From Streptomyces chattanoogensis (lineage in GTDB: Bacteria > Actinomycetota > Actinomycetes > Streptomycetales > Streptomycetaceae): a DNA stretch of 64,000 nt. A program made the position numbers and the translations under genes. The notes below the pieces were generated by a model. It saw only the letters and a list, made by a program, of their open reading frames with translations, did no database searches and was not told where the DNA came from. Location of the stretch: positions 62,001 to 126,000 of the forward strand of contig NZ_LGKG01000163.1 of assembly GCF_001294335.1 (NCBI RefSeq). The letters run 5' to 3'. This document shows, one piece after another, positions 26,891 to 38,103 of this stretch (its first letter is position 1; each line of letters begins with the position of its first letter).

Positions 26891-27298
26891 ATGGCTTTCG
26901 CGCCGTGCATCAGCGTCCGCGACACCGCCGCCAGCCTTGCCTTCTACAAGAAGCTCGGCTTCGACGCCGACTCCAGCACCGCTCGTCCCGGCGACGACAT
27001 CCACATGCTTCTCCACCAGGGCGAATTCGTCGCGATGATCTACAACAACGCGGACCTGAAGAACTGGCTGCCCGTCCTGGCCGACACCCCGATCGGTTTC
27101 GCCGGCATGTTCTACCTGGCCATCGACGACCTTGAGGGCGCCTTCGCACACATCTCCCGGCACGCCGAGATCGTCAAGCCCCTCACCACCGACCACAACG
27201 GGCAGCGGATGTTCTACTTCCGCGACCCGGACGGCTACGTCATCGGCCTCAACGAGAAGGCCGCACTCCACGCCAGCGAGCTGGGCAAATACGCCTGA
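26891..27298 (+). CDS. VOC family protein (glyoxalase-like)
   Basis: A 135-residue single-domain VOC protein, ATG 26891 after AAGGAGAA. Two beta-alpha-beta-beta-beta units are visible: ISVRDTAASLAFYKKLGF and FYLAIDDLEGAFAHI, with the closing FYFRDPDGYVIGLNEK carrying the usual DPDGY..L/E ligand region. It may bind or convert a small electrophile or drug. It is probably controlled by the divergent TetR regulator. It converges on katG with a shared hairpin between them. Confidence 0.88.
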   Translation: MAFAPCISVRDTAASLAFYKKLGFDADSSTARPGDDIHMLLHQGEFVAMIYNNADLKNWLPVLADTPIGFAGMFYLAIDDLEGAFAHISRHAEIVKPLTTDHNGQRMFYFRDPDGYVIGLNEKAALHASELGKYA

Positions 27299-27324
27299 CC
27301 GTGCCCGTCATCCCGCCCGCCTCG

Positions 27325-27363
27325 GATGTCCCGGCCGGCCGCTCATCGGCCGACCGGGACATC
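27325..27363. terminator. Bidirectional hairpin terminator between VOC gene and katG
   Basis: A 17-base stem: GATGTCCCGGCCGGCCG (27325-27341), loop CTCAT, CGGCCGACCGGGACATC (27347-27363) with one mismatch. It sits between two convergent genes, 26 bases after one stop and 5 bases before the other's stop, and can serve both. Confidence 0.85.
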
Positions 27364-27367
27364 GGGC

Positions 27368-30039
<2,672 letters not shown>

Positions 30040-30345
30040 TGCCCGGCGAGGGCGCCAACTCTGCGAACCGGACAAACTGTTCTCCTATGACAACTCCGGA
30101 TACTGCATCATCGGCGGATCGTCGAAACCCTCCGCGCAAGCCGTACGTCCAGTGCCTCCGTAAGCACCTCATCGAGCCACGCGGATAAGCGCGCACACCG
30201 CCACCGACGCGAAGGAACCCCTCCTGCGCCGAACCGCGGTCGGCCACCTCCGGCGAAAATCGGAAGATCTGCCCCAGCCGACCGAAGTCTCCGACCGATC
30301 GAAGTCTGGGAACTCCCCCGTTACCTCGCGTCCGCGGGCTCGTCT
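30040..30345 (+). pseudogene. Remnant of a serine beta-lactamase-type hydrolase gene
   Basis: Three frames carry consecutive pieces of one family protein: QLCEPDKLFSYDNSGYCIIG (with the YxN catalytic Tyr), RIVETLR, KPYVQCLRKHLIEP, then AHTATDAKEPLLRRTAVGHL, and finally PIEVWELPRYLASAGS. The order matches the middle of Streptomyces class-C-like serine hydrolases. The N-terminal SxxK part and the C-terminal half are gone, and at least three frameshifts interrupt the rest. It abuts a P450 fragment. Confidence 0.75.
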
Positions 30346-30352
30346 GTCGACG

Positions 30353-30889
30353 ATGGAGCTGGTGGCCACCGCGATACTGCTCCTGATCGCAGGCCACTGG
30401 ACCACCGGCAACCTGATCAGCAACGCGGCGCTCACCCTGCTGCGCCACCCCGACATCCTCCGGCGGTTCCGGAACGAACCGGACCTGGTCGTCCCGCTCG
30501 TCGAGGAGGTGCTGCGGTACGAGCCGCCGGTCCAGTTCATACCGTTCACCACTGCCCTGGCCGACATCGGCATCACCGACACCACCATTCCCAAGGGTGC
30601 GCAGGTCTGGCTTCTGCTGGCCTCGGCCAACCGCGACCCGAAGCGGTTCGACCACCCCGACCGGTTCGGTCCCGACCGCGAGGACAACCAGCACCTCGGG
30701 TTCTGCACCGGCATCCACTACTGCTTCGGCGCTCCGCTGGCCCGGATGGAGGCGCAGCTCGCCCTCCCCCAGCTCTTCCACCGGGTCGCGAACCCACGGT
30801 TGTTGGCGGACCCGCCGCCCTACCGCGTCAACCCCGTCCTGCGCGGCCCCCGCCACCTTCCCGTGGCCATCGACGGCCTCATCGCTTGA
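30353..30889 (+). pseudogene. N-terminally truncated cytochrome P450
   Basis: A 178-residue C-terminal P450 fragment (full length about 400). It starts in the I helix as LLIAGHWTTGNLIS, where the usual Glu of the AGHETT motif is Trp. The K-helix ExxR is EEVLRYEPPVQ, and the haem loop is FCTGIHYCFGAPLAR with the Cys ligand. Roughly 220 N-terminal residues are missing, and the fragment is joined directly to a beta-lactamase-type remnant, so it cannot be a working enzyme. Codon use is still normal. Confidence 0.85.
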
Positions 30890-31207
30890 GCGCGGCAGAT
30901 GAGGGCTCGACAGACACACACCCACCAGCCGGAGGGCCGGAGGACTCTCCCCAGGCATCCCTGACGCGCAGCTCAGCATCGCGCGCACTGTGCGTCAGCC
31001 GTTCGCAGTCAAACGGCATTCACCAGGCCGCTCGGCTCCCAGACAGAGTGACCGGTGGGCGGCACCAGCAGCCCACCACACGACACTGCAACGGGCGACC
31101 TCACCAGTCCCTCGGCCGGAGTACCCCCGTGCGCGGCATCACCCCAACGCCACGCCCGATACCTTGCGCCCCTCGCTCCCTCACGCCTGATTAATTACAT
31201 TTGCCCC
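30890..31207. other. Intergenic region upstream of the KAS III cassette
   Basis: About 320 bases without a recognisable gene. The last 20 bases before the KAS III start are AT-rich (TTAATTACATTT, 31190-31201) and no typical Shine-Dalgarno is seen, so the transcript may be nearly leaderless. Confidence 0.4.
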
Positions 31208-32251
31208 ATGCACCAGACCGAGGAGAGTGCAAACGCGCCGACGGCGGCCCCGGCCGCCGTACTGACCGGCCTGGGTTCCTGGCTGCCGCCCCGCGGGGTC
31301 ACCAACGACGAACTCAGCGCCCACCTGGACACCTCGGACACCTGGATCCGCGAACGGATCGGCATCTCCGTACGGCGCCGGGCCGATCCGAAGACGGCCA
31401 CCAGCGACCTGGCGACCGAGGCCGGAGCCCGCGCCCTGCGGTCGGCCGGAGTGACCCAGGCGGACGCAGTCGTCCTGGCCACCACCACCCCGGACCATCC
31501 GTGCCCGGCCACCGCTCCGATCGTGGCGGCCCGGCTCGGGCTGGTCAACGCCGCCGCGTTCGACATCGCCGCGGGCTGCTCGGGATTTCTGCACGCCACC
31601 ACAGTGGCGGCCGGGCTGATCCACTCCGGTACGGCCGATCGGGTGCTGGTCATCGGCGCCGAGACCATGTCCGCCATCATCGACCTCGAGGACCGGTCGA
31701 CGGCACCGATCTTCGGGGACGGGGCGGGCGCCGCCGTCCTGGAGGCAGGCCGCCCCGGACAGCCCGGCGCTCTGGGCGAGGTGGTGTGGGGCAGCGACGG
31801 CGAACACGCCGACGCCATCATGATCCCGGTCGGCGGCTCCCGTAACCGCGACAGCCGGCAGTCCGCGCCGCACAGCGAACGCCATGTCCAGATGCGCGGC
31901 AACGAAGTCTTCCGGCACGCCGTCCGCCGGATGACGGCCGCCGCGAACCGAGCCGCCGCAGCAGCGGGCTGGGAGCCACAGGACATCGACCGGCTGATCG
32001 TCCATCAGGCCAATGCCCGGATCAGCGCCGCGGTATCCGATGCGCTGGGCGTTCCGCCGGAACGCGTTCCGTCGAACATCGCGACGGTGGGGAACACCGC
32101 CGCCGCCTCGATCCCCCTGCTCCTGGCGGACGCCGCCGCCGAGGGGACCCTCCGGCCCGGCCACCGTGTGCTGCTGGTCGCCTTCGGCAGCGGCCTTGCC
32201 TGGGCCGCGACGACACTGGTGTGGCCCCCCGGCCTGCACGCCGAACGGTAA
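31208..32251 (+). CDS. 3-oxoacyl-ACP synthase III-type enzyme (KAS III)
   Basis: A 347-residue thiolase-fold enzyme starting at ATG 31208. The catalytic triad is complete: Cys124 in AAGCSGF, His266 in VHQANARI, Asn296 in VGNTAAASIP. DTSDTWIRERIGI near residue 40 is the standard FabH substrate-side segment. FabH-type enzymes condense an acyl-CoA with malonyl-ACP; relatives in biosynthetic clusters (CerJ/PqsD-like) transfer or condense unusual acyl groups. The next gene is an ACP 60 bases downstream, followed by a hydrolase, and there is no fatty-acid synthase gene around it. It is therefore probably a dedicated biosynthetic KAS III, not the housekeeping FabH. Confidence 0.92.
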   Translation: MHQTEESANAPTAAPAAVLTGLGSWLPPRGVTNDELSAHLDTSDTWIRERIGISVRRRADPKTATSDLATEAGARALRSAGVTQADAVVLATTTPDHPCPATAPIVAARLGLVNAAAFDIAAGCSGFLHATTVAAGLIHSGTADRVLVIGAETMSAIIDLEDRSTAPIFGDGAGAAVLEAGRPGQPGALGEVVWGSDGEHADAIMIPVGGSRNRDSRQSAPHSERHVQMRGNEVFRHAVRRMTAAANRAAAAAGWEPQDIDRLIVHQANARISAAVSDALGVPPERVPSNIATVGNTAAASIPLLLADAAAEGTLRPGHRVLLVAFGSGLAWAATTLVWPPGLHAER

Positions 32252-32311
32252 CGCCCGCGCCACCCGCTCCTCCCCCTCCAAGAGCGGTCCCCGTATCCGT
32301 AAGGAGTGACC

Positions 32312-32569
32312 ATGTTCGACCAGTTGAAGGAACTCCTCACCACCCGCGCCGGGCTGCCGGGCGGCCCGATCGTCCCGGAGGCCTCGCTGGCCCGGGCCGG
32401 TGTCGACTCCATGGCCGTCACCGTCCTGTCCATGGCCCTGGAGGACCAACTGGGCGTGGTGATCGACGAGGACGAGCTGTCCGCAGCACCGACCGTCGCC
32501 GCGCTCGCCGACCTGATCGCCCTCCGCACCAGCGGCGCCGCCGCCCCCACCACGCCGTCCACCGCATAG
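32312..32569 (+). CDS. Acyl carrier protein
   Basis: An 85-residue ACP. ATG 32312 follows AAGGAG (32301-32306); a GTG two codons upstream is less well placed. The phosphopantetheine site is GVDSMAVT with Ser33 at the start of helix 2. Helices 1 and 3 follow the normal pattern (FDQLKELLTTRAG; APTVAALADLIALR). Its Ala/Pro/Thr tail is short. It should carry the acyl chain used by the neighbouring KAS III and be discharged by the downstream hydrolase. Confidence 0.93.
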   Translation: MFDQLKELLTTRAGLPGGPIVPEASLARAGVDSMAVTVLSMALEDQLGVVIDEDELSAAPTVAALADLIALRTSGAAAPTTPSTA

Positions 32570-32585
32570 CCGGGGAGCGGCCGCC

Positions 32586-33521
32586 GTGGACACCGTGGAA
32601 GCCGACGAACGCCTCGTCCCCTTCTCCCTGCGGGACATGACCTACGCTTGCCGGGTCCTCACCACCCGGCGCCGCTACAGCACCGAGCCGCTCGTGCTGA
32701 TCGGCGGCGCCCTCCAGGACATGTACTCCTGGCCACGCCTGGAACGCCGGCTCACCGCGCACACCACGCTGGTGCTGATGGACCTGCCGGGCACCGGGAA
32801 CGCCGGCGACCTGGACGCCGGCGCCGGCTTCGAGATCCTCGCGGAGGCGGCAGGCCACGCCATCGAGCGGCTCGGCCTGGGCCGCGTGAACATCCTCGGC
32901 GCCTCCTACGGCGCCCCCATCGCCTACCGCCTGACCCAGTCGCGCCCGGACCTGGTCGCCCGGCTGCTGCTCGCCGGCGCCACCCCGCGGGTCGGCCCCC
33001 GGCTGACCGCCGTGGTCCGGCAGGGCCTGGAGCTGGTGGGATCCCACTCCCGCCCCGCCGACGAACCGGCCCGCCGCGACTACGCCCGCAATGTCGTCGA
33101 CGTCCTGGTCAACAGCGCCACCCGGCACGAGGTCGCCCAGGGGGCGGCGGTCGCCCGCCTCCTGGAACGCCAACTGCTGCGGACGTCGCAGAGCGCGGCC
33201 CTGCGCTATGCCGCCTGCCACGAGCGCCTGCTGGACACCGACCTCTATCCGGCCGGCGGCATCGCCGGTGTCCCCGCCCTCGTCTTCACCGGCGAACACG
33301 ACTGCGCCAGTTCACCCGAGGAGAACTCGGCGGTCGCGGCCACCATCAGCGACTGCGCCTTCGCCCTGATCCGCGACGCCGACCACATGGCCCACCTGGA
33401 ACGCGAGGCCGAGTACGCGGACCTGGTCACTCGCTTCCTACGGGACCAGCCGGTGCAGGGCCTGCCGTACTGCAGGTATCCGCAGGCGAAGGATCCTGGC
33501 TGCCCAGCCTGCCGGTCCTGA
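32586..33521 (+). CDS. Alpha/beta hydrolase of the KAS III-ACP cassette
   Basis: A 311-residue alpha/beta hydrolase starting at GTG 32586, 16 bases after the ACP stop, with GGGGAG upstream. The nucleophile elbow is GASYGAP with Ser107. The acid is likely in FTGEHDCASSPEE and the His in DADHMAHLERE. The last ~25 residues (PYCRYPQAKDPGCPACRS) add three Cys and look unlike the rest. Tight coupling to a KAS III and an ACP suggests it releases, cyclises or esterifies the ACP-bound product. The exact reaction cannot be read from sequence. Confidence 0.88.
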   Translation: MDTVEADERLVPFSLRDMTYACRVLTTRRRYSTEPLVLIGGALQDMYSWPRLERRLTAHTTLVLMDLPGTGNAGDLDAGAGFEILAEAAGHAIERLGLGRVNILGASYGAPIAYRLTQSRPDLVARLLLAGATPRVGPRLTAVVRQGLELVGSHSRPADEPARRDYARNVVDVLVNSATRHEVAQGAAVARLLERQLLRTSQSAALRYAACHERLLDTDLYPAGGIAGVPALVFTGEHDCASSPEENSAVAATISDCAFALIRDADHMAHLEREAEYADLVTRFLRDQPVQGLPYCRYPQAKDPGCPACRS

Positions 33522-33851
33522 GTGTTTGACGGTGGGTCGTGAGCGGGCGTGAGCGGGCGTGAGCGGGACATCTGACGACCGGCCCTGATCCTCCGCGCTG
33601 CCTCCGACAGGACCGGCGGCCTGCCGACCTGACCGGCGACCTTCCGACCTGACCGGCGGCAACGGCCTCTCCGCCTCCACCGTTTCACGGTGATTCCACC
33701 GGGTCTTTCTACGGTCCTGACTGACGTATTCGCGGCGCGCAAGTACGGAGACGCGCCCTGCCATCGGCAGGGTCACCAGGCAAAGGGCTGCCGTTCCGGC
33801 TCCGGTCGAGGATCCGTCGCAAGAGTCGTAGAGGAAACAGCGAGGAGAATC
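33522..33851. other. Intergenic region with short direct repeats upstream of the CHAP gene
   Basis: About 330 bases. It holds three copies of GTGAGCGGGC (33539-33568) and two copies of CCGACCTGACCGGCG around 33620-33660. An R-rich leader follows. GAGGAG before 33852 is the ribosome binding site of the CHAP gene. I looked for a ydaO (c-di-AMP) riboswitch, often found before Streptomyces cell-wall hydrolases, and did not find its conserved boxes. Confidence 0.45.
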
Positions 33852-34418
33852 ATGACGTTCCGGAAGGCGCGTAACAGCATCGTCAGGGGCATGGTGGCAG
33901 CAGCCCTGGCGGTGCCGTCCGTCATGCTGGCCGCAGGCACAGCGTCGGCCACGACCGACGACATCGTCAACGTCGCGAACGCGAATCTCGACCATCACGC
34001 CTGTGACACGAACAGCGTGGGCGAACAGGGGTACAACTCCAGCTGCACGGGCGCAGGCGGCTCACCGGAAAACTGGTGCGCCGACTTCGCGGCCTGGGTC
34101 TGGGCGCAGGCAGGTTACAACGTCAACGGGCTGACCCCGGCGGCCGGCAGCTTCGGACAGTACGGTTCCGGACTGCATCCGGATCCCCACGTCGGTGACG
34201 CAGTCGTCTTCAACTACGACGGCAACGGATACGCCGATCACGTGGCGATCGTCACGGCGGTCAATCCCGACGGGACCATCGAGAGCATAGGCGGCAACGA
34301 GGTCACCAACGATCCTGCGACCTCCTCCGCCCATCACGACGGCCCGTACAGCGGTGCGGTGGGCGACAGCCCCTACTGGAACATGTCGATCAGCGGCTAC
34401 GTCTCCCCGGCCAACTGA
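33852..34418 (+). CDS. Secreted CHAP-domain cell-wall amidase/peptidase
   Basis: A 188-residue exported protein. ATG 33852 (MTFRKARNSIVRGMVAAALAVPS) begins a signal peptide cleaved near ASA-TTDD (~33). The CHAP domain follows: the catalytic Cys in NWCADFAAWVWAQAGY, His in YADHVAIVTAV and the third residue in IGGNEV. Two more Cys (ACDT.., SSCTG) may form a disulfide. It should cleave peptidoglycan cross-links outside the cell. A strong terminator follows, so it is a single-gene transcript. Confidence 0.9.
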   Translation: MTFRKARNSIVRGMVAAALAVPSVMLAAGTASATTDDIVNVANANLDHHACDTNSVGEQGYNSSCTGAGGSPENWCADFAAWVWAQAGYNVNGLTPAAGSFGQYGSGLHPDPHVGDAVVFNYDGNGYADHVAIVTAVNPDGTIESIGGNEVTNDPATSSAHHDGPYSGAVGDSPYWNMSISGYVSPAN

Positions 34419-34448
34419 CCAACCGCCAACCAAACACCACCATTCGTG

Positions 34449-34477
34449 ACGGTTCGCCGGTTCGCCCGGCGAACCGT
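34449..34477 (+). terminator. Rho-independent-like terminator after the CHAP gene
   Basis: A perfect 12-base stem: ACGGTTCGCCGG (34449-34460), loop TTCGC, CCGGCGAACCGT (34466-34477), followed by the T-rich TTCGGTTT. It starts 30 bases after the stop codon. Confidence 0.9.
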
Positions 34478-34892
34478 TTCGGTTTGCGGCACCGGTGGCG
34501 GGCAGGCCACGACGGGGTCGCTCCCCGAACTACTGACGAAGCGTCAGAAGATCAGCCCAAAGGGCTAGTTGAGCAACAGTTGAGCATTTCAGTCTCATCC
34601 GCATGCGGGCCGAGCGCACCGTGTTAACGTACGACCCGACTTCTCACCGTTGGGCTTTCCGCCTCGCCAACCAGCTTCACCCGGGTCCCGATGACACGGG
34701 GAAGGTGGAAGTCACTCACCACATCCTGGAAAAGGGTGTTCTGTGATGGTGGCGACGCGTCGAACCTTCCGGTGTCTTCCGGGCCCCCGGGACCTGCCAG
34801 GGACCGTGTACCGGCGTTCGTGCTGTTCTGGCATCGGCGGCCTGGTCCGCGTCACCACCAGCACAGCCGGTTCCCTCAGGGAGGTCTCCGGA
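34478..34892. other. Intergenic region upstream of the MFS pump gene
   Basis: About 415 bases. Two copies of AGTTGAGCA lie at 34567-34575 and 34578-34586, one helical turn apart, a possible regulator site. AT-richer DNA with TTAACG follows near 34622. No gene is supportable here. Confidence 0.45.
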
Positions 34893-36518
34893 GTGCCGGA
34901 AGTCACATCAGCCCAACAGCCTGCCACACAGCGTCCGTGGCTGGTTCTCGCGATCATGTGCATCGGCTTCTTCATGTCGTTGCTCGACGGATCCATCGTC
35001 AACATCGCCATCCCCACGTTGATCCACAGCATTGACGCGTCCTACGACCAAGTGCTGTGGGTCATCGACGGCTACCTGCTCGTCTTCTCGGTGCTGCTGA
35101 TCAGCACCGGTCGGCTGGGGGACGTCTTCGGATACCGCCGGCTCTACGTGATCGGCATCATCACCTTCACCCTCGCCTCCGCGCTGTGCGGGCTGGCCGA
35201 CTCACCGGCCGGGCTGCTGATCGCCCGGGCCCTGCAGGGACTGGGCGGAGCGCTGCTGTTCCCGCAGGTCATCTCGTCGATCCTCACGATTTTCCCGCCA
35301 CGACTGCGCGGTCGCGCGTTCGGCCTGTTCGGTGCGATCGTCGGGTTCGCCCCGATCGTGGGCCCGGTCGTCGGCGGTTTCCTGCTCGCCCGTCTCAGCT
35401 GGCGCTGGATCTTCTTCATCAACGTCCCGATCGGGATCATCACCGCCGTACTGGCACTGGCCTTCGTGCCGCCCATGCGCTCCGGCCGGCGCCACCGGCT
35501 CGACCTGGCCGGCGTCGCGCTGGCCACCGCCGGGCTGAGCGGCGTCGCGTTCGGCCTGATCGAGGGAGAACGCTACGAATGGGGCACCATCACCGGGCCG
35601 ATCAGCATCACCTCGGCCATCATCGCGGGCGTCACGCTGCTGGCGGTGTTCGTCGTCTGGCAGCACCGGCAGCGGGACGAGCCCCTGATGCCGCCGGCGC
35701 TGTTCGGCGCGCGCAACTTCGCGGTCGGTAACTGGATCGGGTTCGTCTTCCAACTCGGCATGATCGGGATCATGTTCGTGCTGGTCCTGTACCTGCAGAT
35801 GGCGCGTGGGTATTCGGCGCTGGAGACCGGTCTGGCGGTGTTGCCGAACGCCGTGCTCACCGCGGTCGGCTCGGTGTACGCCGGGCGGCTGTCGGACAAG
35901 TTCGGCGCCAAGTACGTCCTGATGGCCGGGATGATGCTCCTGGCCGTCGGCCTGCTGGTACTGGTCGCCATGGCCGGCCCCACCAGCAGCGCATCGAGCC
36001 TGCTGCCGGGTCTGGCCATCATCGGGATCGCCAGCGGCGCCACCTTCGCACCGCTGCAGCAGGCCACCATGGACGGCGTCGATCCGCGGTGGGCAGGAGC
36101 CGCCTCCGGCGTCTCCAGCACCATCCGGCAGATCGGCGGCGTCCTTGGCACCGCCGTGCTGGGCGCCCTGCTGTCGGCCCGCCTCTCCTCGACCCTGCGC
36201 AGCCAAGCTGAGCAGCACGCCGCTGAGCTACCGGAGAGTCTGCGCGCCCGGTTCATCGGCGACAGCGCAGCCGCCGCGCAACACTACAGTCCGCCCGCGC
36301 CGCCCAGCGGCCTGAACCCAGCCACGGCCGGCCTGTACGAACGCATCACCGCCGACACGTTCGCCACCGGCTTCGTCGACGCGATGCAGACCACCCTCGT
36401 GGCGTGCGCCGTGGTCCTGGTGGCTGCCGCCTTGTTCTGTTTCCTGTTCAGCCCACACAAGAGGCCGATGACCGAGCCGGCCGAGAAACGACAAGCCGAC
36501 ACCGCATCGCAGGACTGA
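34893..36518 (+). CDS. DHA2-type MFS transporter (EmrB/QacA-like, 14 TM)
   Basis: A 541-residue inner-membrane H+-driven exporter. GTG 34893 follows GGGAGG; the frame is open upstream but lacks homology. Hydrophobic helices begin at WLVLAIMCIGFFMSLLD. The family motifs are visible: LDGSIVNIAIP (motif D1), GRLGDVFGYRR (motif A), and GFAPIVGPVVGGFL (motif C, typical of drug:H+ antiporters). A large loop (residues ~465-510) precedes the last helix, as in DHA2 proteins. It could export an antibiotic or the product of the nearby KAS III cassette; this link is only positional. Confidence 0.93.
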   Translation: MPEVTSAQQPATQRPWLVLAIMCIGFFMSLLDGSIVNIAIPTLIHSIDASYDQVLWVIDGYLLVFSVLLISTGRLGDVFGYRRLYVIGIITFTLASALCGLADSPAGLLIARALQGLGGALLFPQVISSILTIFPPRLRGRAFGLFGAIVGFAPIVGPVVGGFLLARLSWRWIFFINVPIGIITAVLALAFVPPMRSGRRHRLDLAGVALATAGLSGVAFGLIEGERYEWGTITGPISITSAIIAGVTLLAVFVVWQHRQRDEPLMPPALFGARNFAVGNWIGFVFQLGMIGIMFVLVLYLQMARGYSALETGLAVLPNAVLTAVGSVYAGRLSDKFGAKYVLMAGMMLLAVGLLVLVAMAGPTSSASSLLPGLAIIGIASGATFAPLQQATMDGVDPRWAGAASGVSSTIRQIGGVLGTAVLGALLSARLSSTLRSQAEQHAAELPESLRARFIGDSAAAAQHYSPPAPPSGLNPATAGLYERITADTFATGFVDAMQTTLVACAVVLVAAALFCFLFSPHKRPMTEPAEKRQADTASQD

Positions 36519-36606
36519 CCCAGCAACGACGATGGTCGCGGCCAGGCGACCGCGACCATCGTCGGACTCGCCCGGAAGATCTACGACGGGCAACTAGGGC
36601 AGCGAG

Positions 36607-37938
36607 GTGACGCACATTCGGGCCGTCCGGGTGGCCCCGGGGACGGCATGGCTGAAGGCTGAGGGCGCGTCCGTCCGCACAAGGAGTCCCCGATGGCCCC
36701 CACGTACCGTCACCACATGCACCGCAGTCAGCACACCCAGCCGACGGCCGCCCGCCGGGCGGATCCTGCCGTTGCCGGGCATCGCTGAGCGCCTGCGGCC
36801 AGGGCCGGCGACGGGCCCCCCGCGCCTGCGCGACAGCGGCCAATGGCCCCGGTACGTCGAGTTCGTCCCGGGCGTCCTCGTCGCGGGCGGGCTCGTCTGG
36901 AACGCGTTCTCGCCGCAGGACTACTGGGGAGACCCGATGCTGACAGCGGCCAGCGTGACGGCGGGTGCGCTGCTCTCGCTGCGGCACACCCTCGCGGTCG
37001 GCATCTCCATCATCTGCGGCGTCTTCGCATTGACGGTGAAGGACGGCACCGCCGACGACGTCGTAGGCCACCTCGAGCTCATCAACACGCTCTTCGCCGC
37101 GCTGATGGGCGTCGGGGTCAACCGGGTGATCGCCCGGCACGGGCGCCGGCTGGATGTCGTCCGTACGGTGGCGGAAGCCGCCCAGCACGCGGTGCTGCCC
37201 GCGCCGCCGGAGCGCATCGGCCCGCTGGCCATCGCGGCCCGCTACCAGGCCGCCCAGAGCGAGGCCCGGATCGGCGGTGACGCCTACGCAGTGCAGCGAA
37301 CCCCGTTCGGGGTCCGGCTGCTGATCGCCGACGTCCGCGGCAAGGGGCTGGACGCGGTGAGCGCGGTATCGGTGCTGCTCGGCGCCTTCCGCGAGGCAGC
37401 GGAACAGGAACCGGAGCTGCCGGCGCTGGCCGACCGGATGGAGCGCGCACTGGCGCGGGCGAGCGAGCAGACCTCCGAGGAGATCCGGCTGGAGGGGTTC
37501 GTCACCGCCCTGATCTGCGAAGTGCCCCCGGGCGGCGGGGTGCGGCTGCTGGACTGCGGCCATCCCGCGCCGTACCTGTGTCACGGCGGCGAGCTGCGTC
37601 CGCTGGAGGCCCCCGACGCGGGGCTTCCGCTGGGGATGGGCGGCCTGGGGGTGGCCCGGCCCGCACCGGTCGACTGGCCGTTCCCTGTGGGCAGCACGCT
37701 GCTGCTGGTGACCGACGGAGTGACCGAGGCCCGGGACCGCGCCGGCGCGTTTTTCGACCCCGTGGCCGAACTGGCGGGGCTTGGCCCGTTCGAGGACCCC
37801 AGGGAGCTGATCGCCCTCCTCGTGCGGGAGGTCGAGCGCTGGGGCGGCGGGCCGCGGGACGACGATATGGCGGTCCTCGCGATCACACGGACAGACCAGG
37901 ACGGCCGCTATGTGGTGCCTACGGGCCCCGCGGCCTGA
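36607..37938 (+). CDS. Membrane-anchored PP2C/SpoIIE-type protein phosphatase
   Basis: A protein of up to 443 residues. Residues ~80-180 contain three or four hydrophobic helices (FVPGVLVAGGLVW, LTAASVTAGALLSL, TLAVGISIICGVFALTV, LINTLFAALMGVGV). The C-terminal SpoIIE phosphatase domain follows with ARIGGDAYAVQ (metal Asp), LIADVRGKGLDAV, LLDCGHPAPYL, LVTDGVTEARD and GPRDDDMAVLAI. Such enzymes dephosphorylate anti-sigma-factor antagonists. The start is uncertain: the best ribosome binding site (AAGGAG, 36680-36685) serves ATG 36692 in a different frame that stops at 36786, suggesting a frameshift in the N-terminus. GTG 36607 is the first in-frame start. Confidence 0.8.
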   Translation: MTHIRAVRVAPGTAWLKAEGASVRTRSPRWPPRTVTTCTAVSTPSRRPPAGRILPLPGIAERLRPGPATGPPRLRDSGQWPRYVEFVPGVLVAGGLVWNAFSPQDYWGDPMLTAASVTAGALLSLRHTLAVGISIICGVFALTVKDGTADDVVGHLELINTLFAALMGVGVNRVIARHGRRLDVVRTVAEAAQHAVLPAPPERIGPLAIAARYQAAQSEARIGGDAYAVQRTPFGVRLLIADVRGKGLDAVSAVSVLLGAFREAAEQEPELPALADRMERALARASEQTSEEIRLEGFVTALICEVPPGGGVRLLDCGHPAPYLCHGGELRPLEAPDAGLPLGMGGLGVARPAPVDWPFPVGSTLLLVTDGVTEARDRAGAFFDPVAELAGLGPFEDPRELIALLVREVERWGGGPRDDDMAVLAITRTDQDGRYVVPTGPAA

Positions 37939-37994
37939 GGGTGCCGACGGCCTTTCGCGGTGGTATCCGGGGCCCCGACCGCGGTCGCGTGCCC

Positions 37995-38030
37995 TACGGA
38001 CGCGGTACGGACGCGGTACGGACGCCGTAC
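37995..38030 (+). promoter_or_regulatory. Three 11-bp direct repeats upstream of the IclR gene, possible operator
   Basis: The unit TACGGACGCGG occurs three times head to tail (37995, 38006, 38017; the last copy TACGGACGCCG), exactly one helical turn apart, ending about 75 bases before the IclR start. The spacing fits binding on one DNA face, perhaps autoregulation. Regulatory role is inference. Confidence 0.45.
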
Positions 38031-38103
38031 AGATGCGATGAGCCCCGAGCGAAGGCCCCGGCACCGCCTTGCCTGCGCCGAGCGGCGGGCGCAGGCTGGG
38101 CAT

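Noticed and set aside
33522..33851. Riboswitch (c-di-AMP/ydaO) before the CHAP gene
   Set aside because: Streptomyces cell-wall hydrolases often have one, but the conserved ydaO boxes are not recognisable here.
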